Part shown: positions 23,524 through 31,777 of the stretch, one piece after another | How the letters are laid out: every line of letters begins with the position of its first letter | Position numbering within the stretch: the first letter of the stretch is position 1 | The notes under the pieces: model-generated | What the model was told of the DNA's origin: nothing | What the model saw: the letters and a program-made list of their open reading frames with translations, nothing else | Databases searched by the model: none | Program-made: the position numbers and the translations under genes | Assembly: GCA_003161615.1 (NCBI GenBank) | Contig: PMOB01000010.1 | Location: 197,713 to 261,345, forward strand | DNA: 63,633 bases | Reading direction: 5' to 3' | Source: Actinomycetota bacterium | Lineage (GTDB): Bacteria; Actinomycetota; Thermoleophilia; Gaiellales; Gaiellaceae

Positions 23524-24039
23524 TTACGCCTCCTGCTTGATCAGGGCGAGCTCCGCCTTGATCGTGACGTCGTCGCCGAGGTAGTTGCCGCTGCCCTGGT
23601 TGGGCGCGTTCCACTCGATGCCGTACTCGTTGCGGTCGACGGTCGCCTCGAGGGTGAGGCCGACGCGCTCGCGGCCGGCCGGATCGACGTTCGGCTCTGA
23701 GACGGAGGCCGCGATCGTGACCGGGCGCGTGACGCCCTTGATCGTCAGCTCGCCGTGCTCGAGGTCGCTTGTCCGGAAGGTGATCTCCGGGAAGCGCTCG
23801 GCGTCGAAGAAGTCCGGCGTCTGGAGGTGGCCGCTCAGCTGCTCGTCCTTGACGTCGACGCTGGCGACCTTGGCCGAGCCCTCGAGGACGCCGTCCTTGA
23901 GGCTCACGCCGTACTCGCCGAAGCCGCCGCGGAAGGTGTTCGTCCCCGCGTATGCGATCTCGAACGAGACGTGGGAGTGAACCGGATCGGCGCTCCAGCT
24001 GCCGGCCGGTGCAGACTTGGTGGTGGTGATGGTGGACAT
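23524..24039 (-). CDS. YceI-family lipid-binding protein
   Basis: A 171-residue lipocalin-like protein that binds long-chain isoprenoids or lipids. Family features are SADPVHSHVSFEIAYAG, FRTSDLEHGELTIKGVTRPV and NEYGIEWNAPN. The ATG at 24039 is chosen because GGAG lies seven bases upstream. No signal peptide, so a cytoplasmic form. It is the first gene of a YceI-FMN reductase operon with a consensus promoter at 24076-24104. Confidence 0.93.
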   Translation of the reverse strand: MSTITTTKSAPAGSWSADPVHSHVSFEIAYAGTNTFRGGFGEYGVSLKDGVLEGSAKVASVDVKDEQLSGHLQTPDFFDAERFPEITFRTSDLEHGELTIKGVTRPVTIAASVSEPNVDPAGRERVGLTLEATVDRNEYGIEWNAPNQGSGNYLGDDVTIKAELALIKQEA

Positions 24040-24060
24040 GGGCGATCTCCTTTGCATATA

Positions 24061-24112
24061 CTTGTGGTCGCAAGGACTATAGCGAGGAAAGATTGTCTAG
24101 TCAAGTATTGAC
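24061..24112. promoter_or_regulatory. Divergent yceI-marR control region
   Basis: On the minus strand TTGACT (24104-24099) and TATAGT (24081-24076) are exactly 17 bases apart, a near-consensus sigma-70 promoter for yceI. A GTCAA-N3-TTGAC palindrome (24100-24112) overlaps the -35, and CTTGTGGTCGCAAG, an imperfect palindrome (24061-24074), lies just past the -10. Both are the size and place expected for a dimeric MarR repressor. The MarR gene starts at 24093, inside this region. Confidence 0.55.
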
Positions 24113-24575
24113 CACACAAGAAGTTTCAAACCCCACGGAAGTCGCTTGGGTCCGGTTCCTGCGTGCCCATGCCGCATTGACACGGGAGCTCTCGGCGCGG
24201 CTCGAAGCCGAGCACGGGCTGACGATGAGCGACTTCGACGTCCTCATCCAGCTCTACCACGCCGAGGGACATGCCATGCGCCGCGTCGACATCGCGCGGC
24301 AGGTGCTGCTCACTGCGTCCGGGATCACGCGGCTGCTCGACGGGCTCGAGCGCTGCGGGCTCGTCGAGAAGAAGGCGTGCCCGAGCGACGCGCGCGTCAG
24401 CTACGCGGTGCTGACCGACGCGGGGCTCAGCAAGATCACGGCGGCTCGGGATTCGCACGGGGCCGACGTCGACGAGCTATTCGGGTCGCGGCTCGAGCCG
24501 AAGGAGCGGGAACATCTCGCCGAACTCCTTGGCCGGCTCCCGCTTCTGCACACCTCGGAGGCCTGCTCGGAATGA
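24093..24575 (+). CDS. MarR-family transcriptional regulator
   Basis: A 160-residue winged-helix regulator. The DNA-binding part is DIARQVLLTASGITRLLDGLERCGLVEKKACPSDARVSYAVLTDAG, with the DxR-wing motif (SDARVSYAVLT). TTG start at 24093 with GAGGA just upstream. Cys residues in the winged region (RCGL, KACPS) could allow thiol-based sensing, but this is speculation. It probably represses itself and the divergent yceI operon through the sites at 24061-24112. A cupin gene is coupled by ATGA. Confidence 0.92.
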   Translation: MSSQVLTTQEVSNPTEVAWVRFLRAHAALTRELSARLEAEHGLTMSDFDVLIQLYHAEGHAMRRVDIARQVLLTASGITRLLDGLERCGLVEKKACPSDARVSYAVLTDAGLSKITAARDSHGADVDELFGSRLEPKEREHLAELLGRLPLLHTSEACSE

Positions 24576-24958
24576 CCCACGCGTTCGGATCGCTCGACGA
24601 GCTCGGCGACGGCTACGGCTTCCGCAAGATCCGCGGGCCGCTCGGCGTCGAGGCCTTCGGCGTCAACGCGATCGTCTATCCGCCGAACTACGAAGGCCCC
24701 GAGCATTACCACGACACCCAGGACGAGCTCTACTTCGTCCACAAGGGCCGGATTCGTGTCGACGTCGACGGCGAGTCGCGTGAGCTCGGCGAGGGCGGGC
24801 TCTTCCACGCGAGCTCGACCACGCCGCGCCGGATCTCGAACGCCGGCGACGAGGACGCGATCGTCTTCGTCGTCGGGGGCAAAGGCGGCTACGTCGAGCG
24901 CGACGGGCACCTCGTCGATCCCGAGACTGACCTGCCCAAGCGCCAGGGCCTCGGGTAG
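24572..24958 (+). CDS. Cupin-domain protein
   Basis: A 128-residue single cupin. Motif 1 is EGPEHYHDTQDELYFVHKGRIRVDVDG, with the metal-binding His-X-His equivalent H..H and Glu, and motif 2 is STTPRRISNAGDEDAIVFVVG, where the usual motif 2 His is replaced by Arg. The ATG overlaps the MarR stop. Metal-dependent or simple sugar-binding roles are possible. Co-transcribed with MarR. Confidence 0.88.
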   Translation: MTHAFGSLDELGDGYGFRKIRGPLGVEAFGVNAIVYPPNYEGPEHYHDTQDELYFVHKGRIRVDVDGESRELGEGGLFHASSTTPRRISNAGDEDAIVFVVGGKGGYVERDGHLVDPETDLPKRQGLG

Positions 24959-24960
24959 TT

Positions 24961-25404
24961 CGCGAAGCTGCGCTTCGCTCGCTCTTAAAGGAACTGCGCC
25001 AACGGGAGAGCGTGGTCTCCCGTTGGCTTCGTGCTGAGAGCTTGTTGGGGCTGACGCAGGGTTCTGAGCGTTCTTCCGTCGCGAGCGCGCAGGCCTTCGG
25101 CGTGCCCGCTCGCTACTGAGCGGCGGCGTAACGCACCGTTACGCTGCCGCCTGGTCCGAGTGAGGCTTCTGACCGCTCAAGCTAAGAGCGGCTCATGGCC
25201 GGAGGCTAAGACATCCGCGCTAGCGGCGGCTTAGCTGGAGGCCGGACTGCGCTCGCGCCGGCCTCCGTCGCGCGCGAGCGCACGGGGTAGCCAGTCCGTC
25301 CAGAGCATCGAAAGCCAGAAACAGCACGGAGCGGGCCGGAAACCGCGCTTTCCGGCCCGCGTAGTTCCTTCAAGAGCGCGCGAGAGCGAAGCTCTCGCGC
25401 GCTA
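24961..25404. repeat. 440-bp gene-free nest of inverted repeats
   Basis: No gene is present. Outer arms: GCTCTTAAAGGAACTGCG (24981-24998) against CGTAGTTCCTTCAAGAGC (25360-25377), 16 of 18 pairing, with GCTTCGCTC (24972-24980) also matched on the outer right side. Inside are five or more hairpins: an 11-bp perfect stem 24999-25025, a 14-bp stem with one wobble 25120-25150, a 6-bp stem 25173-25191, nested stems 25205-25235, a 9-bp stem 25237-25266, and a 12-bp perfect stem 25331-25360. A 13-bp stem follows at 25375-25403. The layout fits a folded RNA or a MITE-like element. Confidence 0.6.
25375..25403 (-). terminator. Strong hairpin at the end of the alcohol dehydrogenase gene
   Basis: AGCGCGCGAGAGC (25375-25387) pairs perfectly with GCTCTCGCGCGCT (25391-25403) around GAA. 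It overlaps the stop codon at 25402-25404 and can end the minus-strand operon. It lacks a T-run. Confidence 0.5.
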
Positions 25405-26463
25405 AAGCAGAGCCACTGTTCTGATCTCGGCGCCCTCGCCGATGTGCGGGAGGCGGTCGGGAACCTCGTCGAGCGTGATCGTGCTCGTCACGAAGCGGGC
25501 GAGATCGAGCTTGCCCTCGAGCGCGGCGCGCGCGAGGAATGGGAAGTCCTCCTGCGGGATCGTGTCGCCGCCGTGCGTCACGGCGATCGCCACCTTCGGA
25601 TGGAAGAGATCGAGCTCGAGATCGACGTCGAGAGTGCGCCCAGGCGGTGGAACTCCGACGAGCGTCGCCGTTCCGCCGTAAGCGCACATCCTGACCGCGT
25701 CGACGAGACCCGACGGCGCGCCAATCGCCGAGAAGGCGTACTCGACGCCTCCGTCCGTGAGCTCCTTGACCTCGTCCACCGAGGTGGCGACATCGGTCGC
25801 GCCGAGCTCCCGCGCGAGCTCGAGCTTCTCGGTCGAGAGGTCGAGCGCCACGATCCGTTCCGCCCCGGCGAGCTTCGCGCCCTGAACCGTGGCGAGCCCG
25901 ACTCCGCCGCAGCCGATCACCGCGACGCTCGCGCCCGGGCGGACCGGCGTCGCCCACAGCGCGGCGCCGGCGCCGGTCGAGAACCCGCATGCGAGCAGGC
26001 ACGCCTGCTCGAACGGCAGCTCCTCCGGCACCTTCACGGCGCACGCCTCGTGCACGACGACTGCGTCCGACAATGTCCCGCAGCGAAGCACCGTGTTGAG
26101 GACTGCGCCGTCGGACGCGCGATGCGAGCGGCGCTTCGCGCGGAGGTTGTTCGAGCACCGCCGCAGGTCGCCGCGACGGCACGACGGGCACGAGTCGCCG
26201 CACGGCGCGCGCCACGCGACCACGACGCGGTCTCCGGGCGCGACGCCCGTCACGTCCGGGCCGACCTCCTCGACGACGCCTGCGCCCTCGTGGCCGAGGA
26301 GGACGGGCAGCTTCATCCCCCAGCCGGCGGTCTCGATTACGTGCAGGTCGGTGTGACAGAGCCCGTTCGCAACGACGCGCACACGCACCTCGTGCTCACC
26401 GGGCGGGTCGAGCGTCAGCTCCTCGATCCCGACGCCGTCCTCGGAGAGGACGACTCCTCTCAC
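25402..26463 (-). CDS. Zinc-dependent alcohol dehydrogenase (MDR family)
   Basis: A 353-residue medium-chain dehydrogenase/reductase. Catalytic Zn ligands are in ANGLCHTDLHV (Cys), LLGHEGAGVVEEVG (His-Glu) and LACGFSTGAGAA (Cys). The structural Zn lobe has the four cysteines of CGDSCPSCRRGDLRRC. Cofactor motif GCGGVGLATVQGAKLAGA and the acidic ALDLS indicate NAD(H). It resembles class III-type or mycothiol/aryl alcohol dehydrogenases. GTG at 26463 overlaps the upstream gene stop. Confidence 0.92.
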   Translation of the reverse strand: MRGVVLSEDGVGIEELTLDPPGEHEVRVRVVANGLCHTDLHVIETAGWGMKLPVLLGHEGAGVVEEVGPDVTGVAPGDRVVVAWRAPCGDSCPSCRRGDLRRCSNNLRAKRRSHRASDGAVLNTVLRCGTLSDAVVVHEACAVKVPEELPFEQACLLACGFSTGAGAALWATPVRPGASVAVIGCGGVGLATVQGAKLAGAERIVALDLSTEKLELARELGATDVATSVDEVKELTDGGVEYAFSAIGAPSGLVDAVRMCAYGGTATLVGVPPPGRTLDVDLELDLFHPKVAIAVTHGGDTIPQEDFPFLARAALEGKLDLARFVTSTITLDEVPDRLPHIGEGAEIRTVALL

Positions 26464-27347
26464 GCCGCCCGCCGCAGCTGCTCGTCGAGCGGGACGAGCG
26501 GCAGCTGGAACGTCTCCACCGCGCTCGAGTCGGTGACGACGTTGTCGCCGAGCGCGAGCATCGTCAGCTGGTCGCGCGTCACCGGCGCGCCCGGCAGCCG
26601 CTCGGTCAGCGCCGCCTGCACGCGCATCGCGCCGAACGGGACGTGGACGGACGGGCGCCGCACGCCGAGCGTCCGCTTCAGCCGCGCCCAGAACTCGTTC
26701 CACGTCACCGCGTCCGGTCCGCCGAGCTCGAACGTCCGGCCGGCCGCCGTCGGCTCCGAGACCGCAAGCGCGTAGTAGTCCGCCAGATCCTCGACCCAGA
26801 TCGGCTGCAGCCGCTGCGTCCCCGGCCCGACGATCGGCGTCACCGGCGCGAAGCGCGCCAGCCGGACGAACGTGGGAAGGACGCCGCCGTCGCGGCCGAA
26901 GACGAAGCTCGGCCGGAAGATCACGTGGTCGAGTCCCGACTCGCGGACGGCCTTCTCCATCTCCCACTTCGCCGTGAAGTAGGGCACCGCGTCCTTCGTC
27001 CGCTCGTCGAGGCCGAGCGCGCTCGCCAGGACGAAGCGCCGCACGCCCGCCTCCTGGGCGGCGGCGACGAGGTTGCGCGTGCCCTCGGACATGACGCGCT
27101 CGAAATCTGCCGGCCGCCCCTTGATGATCGCGACGAGGTGGACAACGCAGTCCACTCCCTCGCACGCTGCGCGGAGCGAGGTGGGGTCGGTGACGTCGCC
27201 GGCCGCGAGCTCTACGCCCCAAGCCGCGAGACGCGAGGCACGCGCCGGATCGCGGACGAGCGCGCGCACCGGCTCCTCCCGCGCGCGCAGCGCGTGCGCG
27301 ACGTGCGGACCGATGAACCCCGTCGCGCCGGTGACCAGAACAGTCAC
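26460..27347 (-). CDS. NAD(P)-binding SDR-like protein (NDUFA9-type)
   Basis: A 295-residue atypical extended short-chain dehydrogenase. The nucleotide-binding motif is [21 protein letters not shown]; later parts include [31 protein letters not shown] and the [15 protein letters not shown] block typical of complex I NDUFA9-like proteins. The GTG at 27347 overlaps the dcd stop as GTGA and is preferred over the longer TTG start at 27362. It may be a nucleotide-sugar or quinone-linked protein; the true reaction is unknown. Confidence 0.88.
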   Translation of the reverse strand: MTVLVTGATGFIGPHVAHALRAREEPVRALVRDPARASRLAAWGVELAAGDVTDPTSLRAACEGVDCVVHLVAIIKGRPADFERVMSEGTRNLVAAAQEAGVRRFVLASALGLDERTKDAVPYFTAKWEMEKAVRESGLDHVIFRPSFVFGRDGGVLPTFVRLARFAPVTPIVGPGTQRLQPIWVEDLADYYALAVSEPTAAGRTFELGGPDAVTWNEFWARLKRTLGVRRPSVHVPFGAMRVQAALTERLPGAPVTRDQLTMLALGDNVVTDSSAVETFQLPLVPLDEQLRRAA

Positions 27348-27907
27348 TCGAAATTCTTCCAATAGCGGCTCGCCGTCGGGCCGCGCTGGCCCTTGTACTT
27401 CGAGCCGATCGCCGCCGAGCCGTACGGCGTCGTCGCGGGCTCCGTCATCTGCATGAAGGAGATCTGCCCGATCTTCATCTCCGGATAGATCGTGATCGGG
27501 AGGTTCGCGACGTTCGACAGCTCGAGCGTCACGTGGCCGTCCCAGCCCGGGTCGATGAAGCCGGCCGTCGAGTGGATGAGAAGGCCGAGGCGCCCGAGCG
27601 ACGACTTGCCCTCGAGGCGGGCGACGATGTCGTCGGGCAGCAGGATCCGCTCAAGCGTCGAGCCGAGCACGAACTCGCCGGGGTGGAGGATGAACGGGTG
27701 CTCGTCGTCGACCTCCACGAGCTCGGTCAGCTCCGGCTGCTCGACCTTCACGTCGATGAACGGGTAGCGGTTGTTGTGGAAGACGCGGAAGAGCCGGTCG
27801 ACCCGGACGTCGACGCTCGACGGCTGCAGCAGCGAGTCGTCGTAGGGATCGATCTCGATCCTCCCCTCGGCGAGAAAGCGGGCGATCGTCGCGTCGGAAA
27901 GAACCAT
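27344..27907 (-). CDS. dcd: dCTP deaminase, probably bifunctional (dUMP-forming)
   Basis: A 187-residue nucleotide enzyme that deaminates dCTP to feed dTMP synthesis. Motifs: [51 protein letters not shown] and [11 protein letters not shown]. The STAGFIDPG form, as in the Mycobacterium enzyme, is associated with combined deaminase and dUTPase activity giving dUMP. First gene of a dcd-SDR-ADH run. Divergent from gabT, with only 53 bases between starts. Confidence 0.95.
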   Translation of the reverse strand: MVLSDATIARFLAEGRIEIDPYDDSLLQPSSVDVRVDRLFRVFHNNRYPFIDVKVEQPELTELVEVDDEHPFILHPGEFVLGSTLERILLPDDIVARLEGKSSLGRLGLLIHSTAGFIDPGWDGHVTLELSNVANLPITIYPEMKIGQISFMQMTEPATTPYGSAAIGSKYKGQRGPTASRYWKNFE

Positions 27908-27960
27908 CGACGGCGATTGTTACCGGATTCCCCGTCGTGCGCAGCGGATATCGTGGCGGT

Positions 27961-29283
27961 ATGGCCGTGACACGTTCGATCGAGCTGAAGACCGAGGTTC
28001 CCGGCCCGCGCTCCCGCGAGCTCGCGGCGCGGAAGGAGCGCGTCATCGCCGACCCGCTCGGCCTCTATCTGCCGGTCTTCGCAGCCGAGGGTCACGGCGC
28101 CATGCTCACCGACGTCGACGGCAACACCTTCGTCGACTTCACCGGCGGCATCGGCTCCCTCAACATCGGTCACGCCCATCCGCGCGTCGTCGCGGCCGCA
28201 CAGGAGCAGGCCGCGCGCTTCTTCCACACCGACTTCACGATCGTCCCGTACGAGGGCTACGTCGAGTACGGAGAGCGGCTGACCGCGATCGCGCCGTTCG
28301 CCGGGCCGACGAAAGCGGCGTTCTTCAACGCCGGCACCGAGGCGGTCGAGAACGCCGTGAAACTTGCGCGCGGCTACACGAAGCGGCCAGCCGTGATCGC
28401 CTTCGAGGGCGCGTTCCACGGCCGGACGCTCATGTCGCTCTCGCTCACGTCGAAGACGCACCCGTACAAGGCCGGTCTCGGGCCGTTCGCGCCCGAGGTC
28501 TACCGCGTCCCGTTCCCGTACGAGTACCGCGGGGTCACCTCCGCCGACGCGCTCGCCGCCCTCGAACGCGCGCTGAACACGCTGGTCGCCGCCGAGACGG
28601 TCGCCGCGATCGTCGTCGAGCCGGAGCTCGGTGAGGGCGGCTTCGTTCCCGCTCCGAACGAGTTCCTGCAGGGGCTTCGCACGATCTGCGACCGGGAGGG
28701 GATCCTCCTGATCGTCGACGAGGTGCAGACCGGCTTCGGCCGCACGGGCCGGATGTTCGCGATCGAGCACTCCGGTGTCGAGCCGGATCTGATGACGCTC
28801 GCGAAGTCGATCGCCGCGGGCCTCCCGCTCTCCGCGGTCGTCGGCAAGGCGGAGATCATGGATTGCCTCTGGGACGGCGCCATCGGCGGCACGTACGTCG
28901 GCAACCCGGTCGCGCTCGCGGCTGCGGTGGCTGTCCTCGACGTCTTCGAGGACGAAGGCCTCGTCGAGCGCGCCCAGCAGATCGGCGAGACGATTCGCGC
29001 CCGGATGCTCGCCTGGCAGGACCGCTTCGCGGCGATCGGCGACGTTCGCGGCCTCGGGGCGATGCTCGCGATCGAGTACGTCGAGGACCGCGTCACGAAG
29101 GAGCCCGCGTCGGCGATCGCAACGCGCGTCGCCGAGGAAGCGCTCGCGCGCGGCCTGCTCCTCCTCAAGGCCGGCGTCCACTCCAACTGCAACCGCGTCC
29201 TCTGTCCGCTCGTGATCACCGATGCCGAGCTCGACGAGGCGCTCGGCGTCTGGGAAGAGTCACTCGAAGCGGTTCTCGCGTAG
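27961..29283 (+). CDS. gabT: 4-aminobutyrate aminotransferase
   Basis: A 440-residue class III PLP aminotransferase that moves the amino group of GABA to 2-oxoglutarate. Seen: DFTGGIGSLNIGHAHPRVV, FFNAGTEAVENAVKLAR, EGAFHGRTLMSLSLTSK, LLIVDEVQTGFGRTG with the PLP Asp, and the Lys in LMTLAKSIAAGLPLS. The ATG at 27961 is preceded by TATCGT six bases away, which suits a leaderless promoter; an upstream in-frame start at 27937 is less likely. No other GABA genes follow. Confidence 0.92.
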   Translation: MAVTRSIELKTEVPGPRSRELAARKERVIADPLGLYLPVFAAEGHGAMLTDVDGNTFVDFTGGIGSLNIGHAHPRVVAAAQEQAARFFHTDFTIVPYEGYVEYGERLTAIAPFAGPTKAAFFNAGTEAVENAVKLARGYTKRPAVIAFEGAFHGRTLMSLSLTSKTHPYKAGLGPFAPEVYRVPFPYEYRGVTSADALAALERALNTLVAAETVAAIVVEPELGEGGFVPAPNEFLQGLRTICDREGILLIVDEVQTGFGRTGRMFAIEHSGVEPDLMTLAKSIAAGLPLSAVVGKAEIMDCLWDGAIGGTYVGNPVALAAAVAVLDVFEDEGLVERAQQIGETIRARMLAWQDRFAAIGDVRGLGAMLAIEYVEDRVTKEPASAIATRVAEEALARGLLLLKAGVHSNCNRVLCPLVITDAELDEALGVWEESLEAVLA

Positions 29284-29294
29284 CCCCTTCGGGG
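29284..29294 (+). terminator. Short UUCG-type hairpin after gabT
   Basis: CCCC-TTC-GGGG directly follows the gabT stop and would fold as a CUUCGG-like tetraloop. Only 13 bases separate it from the kinase start, and there is no T-run, so it may be an RNA-stabilising hairpin more than a terminator. Confidence 0.35.
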
Positions 29295-29307
29295 TACTAC
29301 GCGTCGT

Positions 29308-30774
29308 ATGGCTGTGCCGGGATCCAGGTCGACCAGCGGCGTGTCGCGCCCGCCGCGCGCCGGCGACCAGATAGCGGAGCGCTACGAGCTCGAGGAGCTC
29401 TGCGGCACCGGCGGCATGTCGAGCGTCTTCCGCGCGCACGACGTCCAGCTCGACCGGCGCGTCGCGATCAAGATCCTCCACCAGCGCTACGAGGAGGAGG
29501 ACGACTACGTCGAGCGCTTCCGGCGTGAGGCGCGCGCCGTCGCGCAGCTCTCCCACCCGAACATCGTCACGGTCATCGACCGCGGCGAGGACGAGCGGCG
29601 CCAGTTCATCGTCTTCGAGTACGTCGAGGGCGAGAACCTCAAGGAGCTGATCGTCCGCACGGGCGCGCTGCCGCTGCGTGGCGCGATCGAGCTCGCTCTC
29701 GCGGTCGCGGACGGCCTCGCCTTCGCCCACGAGCACGGGCTCGTCCACCGCGACGTGAAGCCGCAGAACGTCCTCCTCAGCAGCACCGGCGAAGTGAAGG
29801 TCACGGACTTCGGGATCGCGCGCTCGCTCGAGGTCGAGCACGGCCTGACGCAGACGGGGACGGTGATGGGGACGGGCGAGTACCTCGCGCCCGAGCAGGC
29901 GAGCGGCCAGCCGATCTCCGCCGCGACGGACGTCTACTCGCTCGGCATCGTCCTCTGGGAGCTTCTGACGGGCGACGTTCCGTTCGGCGGCGAGAACTTC
30001 GTCGCGATCGCGCTGCGGCATGTGAACGAGCCGCCGCCGAGCCTGCGCGATGTGCGCCCGGACGTGACGCCGCGTCTCGCGGCCGCCGTCGAGCGCGCGC
30101 TCGAGAAGGATCCCGCCGCGCGCTTCCCGTCAATGGAGGCATTCGCACAGGAGCTGCGCGCCTGCCTCGCCGGGTTGGACACCGAGTCGGCGCCGACGGC
30201 GGTGATTCGGCTGCCGGCCGCTTCGCGGCCGAGGCGGTCGTGGCCGGTCGGCTATCTCATCGGCGCTCTCGCCGTCGCCGCGGTGGCGCTCGTTGGCGCG
30301 CTCCTTCTCACCGGCGGCGGCCATCACGGCGGTGCAGGCGGCGGAGCTGCGAGCGGCGCGCCGGTGCAGCTGCAGGGTGTCGGCGACTACGACCCGCAGG
30401 GCGACGGTGGCGAGCCTGCGGACACGGCTCGCTTCGCTACCGACGGGAGCCCGGCGACCGACTGGCAGACCGAGGTCTACAACACGCCTGACTTCGGTGG
30501 GCTCAAGGACGGGCTCGGCCTCGTCCTCTCGGCGGGCGCAGCGACGACGCTTTCGAGCCTCACCGTGAACACGCCGACGCCGGGGTTCCTCGCGCGCGTC
30601 GAGGTCGGCAACTCCACCGGCGGCCCGTTCACGATCGACTCCGCGACGAAGAGCGTCAGCGGTGCGACGACCTTCTCCCTCGACGGCAAGACTGGCAGCT
30701 ACTACGTCGTCTGGCTGACCCGGCTCCCGGCCGGTCGCAAGGCCGAGATCTCCGAGGTAACGGCTAGAAGATGA
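29308..30774 (+). CDS. Ser/Thr protein kinase with external discoidin-like domain
   Basis: A 488-residue membrane kinase. Residues 25-285 form the kinase: GTGGMSSVFRA loop, AIKIL lysine, HRDVKPQNVLL catalytic loop, VTDFGIAR, and activation loop with TQTGTVMGTGEYLAPEQ. One transmembrane helix (VGYLIGALAVAAVALVGALLL) lies near 313-333. The external C-terminus (about 360-488) has a beta-sandwich pattern resembling F5/8 type C (discoidin-like) domains (FATDGSPATDWQTEVYN). Such an ectodomain could sense a wall or sugar ligand. Its 3' end overlaps ddl by 11 bases. Confidence 0.9.
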   Translation: MAVPGSRSTSGVSRPPRAGDQIAERYELEELCGTGGMSSVFRAHDVQLDRRVAIKILHQRYEEEDDYVERFRREARAVAQLSHPNIVTVIDRGEDERRQFIVFEYVEGENLKELIVRTGALPLRGAIELALAVADGLAFAHEHGLVHRDVKPQNVLLSSTGEVKVTDFGIARSLEVEHGLTQTGTVMGTGEYLAPEQASGQPISAATDVYSLGIVLWELLTGDVPFGGENFVAIALRHVNEPPPSLRDVRPDVTPRLAAAVERALEKDPAARFPSMEAFAQELRACLAGLDTESAPTAVIRLPAASRPRRSWPVGYLIGALAVAAVALVGALLLTGGGHHGGAGGGAASGAPVQLQGVGDYDPQGDGGEPADTARFATDGSPATDWQTEVYNTPDFGGLKDGLGLVLSAGAATTLSSLTVNTPTPGFLARVEVGNSTGGPFTIDSATKSVSGATTFSLDGKTGSYYVVWLTRLPAGRKAEISEVTARR

Positions 30775-31777
30775 GCTTGGAACGGCGTTCGTGCCGTTCG
30801 AGCGCGAGCGCGATCAGCCGGTCGAGCGCCTCTGCGTAGCCGATCCCCGACGCCGCGAACAGCTTCGCCCAGACGCTCGTCGAGGTGAAGCCGGGCATCG
30901 TGTTCAGCTCGTTGAGGACGACCTCGCCGTCGCTCGCCCGCACGAAGAAGTCCACCCGTGCGAGGCCCTCGCACTCGCACGCGACGAACGACTCGACCGC
31001 GCGCCGCTGCAGTAGCTCGATCGTCTCCTGCGACAGGCTTGGCGGCGGCACGAGAAGATCCATTCCGCCGTCGTCGTACTTCGAGGCGTAGTCGTACCAC
31101 TCGTGTCCGAGCGTGTCGATCTCGCCGGGAAGCGAGGCGATCGGCGGCGGGACGCGGTTGCCGAGGACACCTACCTCGACCTCCGTTCCCTCGACGAACT
31201 CCTCGATCAGCACCTTCTCGTCGTGCCGGAAGGCGAGCTCCACGGCGGCCACGAGCTCGTCCTCGGAGTGCGCTTTCGAGATGCCGACCGAGGAGCCGAG
31301 CCGCGCGGGCTTGACGAAGACGGGATAGCCGAACGGGTTCTCGATCGCGTCGCCGAGTCGGATCGCGTGGTGCGCGGCGACCGGGATGCCGCTGTCGCGC
31401 ATCACCTTCTTGAACAGGTCCTTGTCCATCGCGAGCGCGGACGCGGCGACGCCGGCGCCGACGTACGGGATGCCCGCGAGCTCGAGCAGTCCCTGCACCG
31501 TTCCGTCCTCTCCGAACGGGCCGTGGAGGATCGGGAGGACGACGTCGACGGAGCCGAGACGCTCGAGCGGCCCGCCTTCGTACGGGACGGGCAGGGTCTC
31601 CGCGGTCGTTTCCCCGGTGCCTAGCTCCCAGCGGCCATCGCGGCCGACGCCGATCTCGGCGACGTCGTACCGCTCCGGGTCGAGCGCAGCGACGACGGAG
31701 CGCGCGGAGGCGAGGGAGATGTCGTGCTCGCTCGAGCGTCCGCCCGCGAGCACGGCGACGCGAACGCGCGGCGCCAT
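30764..31777 (-). CDS. ddl: D-alanine--D-alanine ligase
   Basis: A 337-residue ATP-grasp enzyme that makes the D-Ala-D-Ala dipeptide for peptidoglycan. Motifs: LAGGRSSEHDISLASARSV, the ATP lysines in DKDLFKKVMRDSGIPVA and PVFVKPARLGSSVGISK, EEFVEGTEVEVGVLG, and the Mg-binding FFVRASDGEVVLNELNTMPGFT. The ATG at 31777 shares its first base with the pknB stop, giving coupling. This puts a wall precursor ligase directly downstream of the PASTA kinase. Confidence 0.96.
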   Translation of the reverse strand: MAPRVRVAVLAGGRSSEHDISLASARSVVAALDPERYDVAEIGVGRDGRWELGTGETTAETLPVPYEGGPLERLGSVDVVLPILHGPFGEDGTVQGLLELAGIPYVGAGVAASALAMDKDLFKKVMRDSGIPVAAHHAIRLGDAIENPFGYPVFVKPARLGSSVGISKAHSEDELVAAVELAFRHDEKVLIEEFVEGTEVEVGVLGNRVPPPIASLPGEIDTLGHEWYDYASKYDDGGMDLLVPPPSLSQETIELLQRRAVESFVACECEGLARVDFFVRASDGEVVLNELNTMPGFTSTSVWAKLFAASGIGYAEALDRLIALALERHERRSKLIF

